A stretch of DNA of 12,828 bases from Caldilineae bacterium (GTDB taxonomy: Bacteria; Chloroflexota; Anaerolineae; JAAEKA01): NCBI GenBank assembly GCA_020634555.1, contig JACKBK010000062.1, positions 1-12,828 on the forward strand, in the 5' to 3' direction. The position numbers and the translations under genes were made by a program. This document shows positions 12,584 through 12,828 of the stretch, in pieces; position 1 is the stretch's first letter, and every line of letters begins with the position of its first letter. The notes beneath the pieces were generated by a model that did no database searches, was not told where the DNA came from, and saw nothing but the letters and a program-made list of their open reading frames with translations.

Positions 12584-12828
12584 ATGAAACCTTTCCGTTT
12601 GTTTACATTGGCAGCGATTCTGATCATCGCTGCTATGGTCCTGGCCGCCTGCCCCAGCGGGCAGACCGGCAGCCAGCCTGCGACCGCCACCGAAGCGCCT
12701 GCCGCGGTGGAGGAACCGACCGTAGCCCCTGAGCCGACAGTTGCACCCGAACCAACCGCTGAACCTGAGCCCACAGAAGCAGCGGAAGCACCTGCTGAAG
12801 CTGAGCCAACCGAAGCAGCGATGGAGCC
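12584..12828 (+). CDS. Lipoprotein, probable ABC solute-binding protein (5' part)
   Basis: Only the first 81 codons are inside the window; the frame is open to the edge. The ATG at 12584 has GGAGGAG seven bases upstream. Residues 1-22 form a lipoprotein signal peptide (MKPFRLF, then a hydrophobic stretch), and the lipobox LAAC puts the lipid-modified cysteine at residue 23. A low-complexity tether follows, with repeated EPTVAPEPTV-type blocks rich in Pro, Glu, Ala and Thr. This plan is typical of Chloroflexota solute-binding lipoproteins, where the tether leads into the binding domain. The domain itself lies beyond the window, so the substrate and even the class are not shown. The perfect-consensus promoter suggests high expression, as is common for transporter binding proteins. 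Confidence 0.85.
   Translation, partial: MKPFRLFTLAAILIIAAMVLAACPSGQTGSQPATATEAPAAVEEPTVAPEPTVAPEPTAEPEPTEAAEAPAEAEPTEAAME

Noticed and set aside
12466..12774. 102-codon minus-strand frame opposite the lipoprotein start
   Set aside because: It is the shadow of the Pro/Glu/Ala/Thr tether (Gly/Ser/Val-rich translation) and overlaps a clear signal peptide, ribosome site and promoter on the plus strand.

Overview
The window is GC-rich (about 60% by eye) bacterial DNA and most resembles a filamentous Chloroflexota genome (Anaerolineae/Caldilineae-like). This is inferred from several things together: a LexA whose own promoter carries the GAAC-N4-GTTC type of SOS box, a very long secreted lamin-tail-domain (LTD) protein with Pro/Thr linkers, a solute-binding-type lipoprotein with a Pro/Glu/Ala/Thr tether, a UbiE-like methyltransferase, and intergenic hairpin repeats. 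The LPVTG sorting signal and the FemAB-family enzyme point to a Gram-positive-like (monoderm) envelope.

Layout. Bases 1-284 hold a promoter and a structured leader for a two-gene plus-strand unit (285-1124): a ribbon-helix-helix-like small protein and an HNH nuclease. Bases 1125-1571 form a gene-free repeat island between convergent genes. It contains a long stem-loop with its own possible promoter, a dRS3/REP-like palindrome, and two ~70-bp hairpin repeats. From 1572 to 12348 every gene is on the minus strand. In order of transcription from the right these are a FemAB-like aminoacyltransferase (12348-11296), lexA (11050-10415), a YheT-type alpha/beta hydrolase (10391-9342), a SAM methyltransferase (9026-8229), a coiled-coil protein (8034-6844) and the 1724-residue LTD protein (6746-1572). 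At the right edge a divergent plus-strand lipoprotein gene starts at 12584 and runs out of the window.

Sigma-70-type promoters with 17-bp spacers can be read in front of the RHH/HNH unit, the coiled-coil gene, lexA, the FemAB gene and the lipoprotein. lexA has two LexA-box-like sites, one inside the promoter spacer and one near the expected transcription start. It is followed within about 25 bases by the hydrolase, so the two may be co-transcribed and DNA-damage responsive. The FemAB promoter puts its start site almost on the ATG, suggesting a leaderless message.

The most distinctive item is the LTD protein: eight LTDs, each with an embedded EF-hand-like acidic loop, one SdrD-B-like domain, two OB-fold-like domains and a sortase-type C-terminus. 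The domain set recalls the non-catalytic part of ExeM-type extracellular nucleases, but no nuclease domain is visible. No tRNA, rRNA, CRISPR array, transposase or phage gene was seen.
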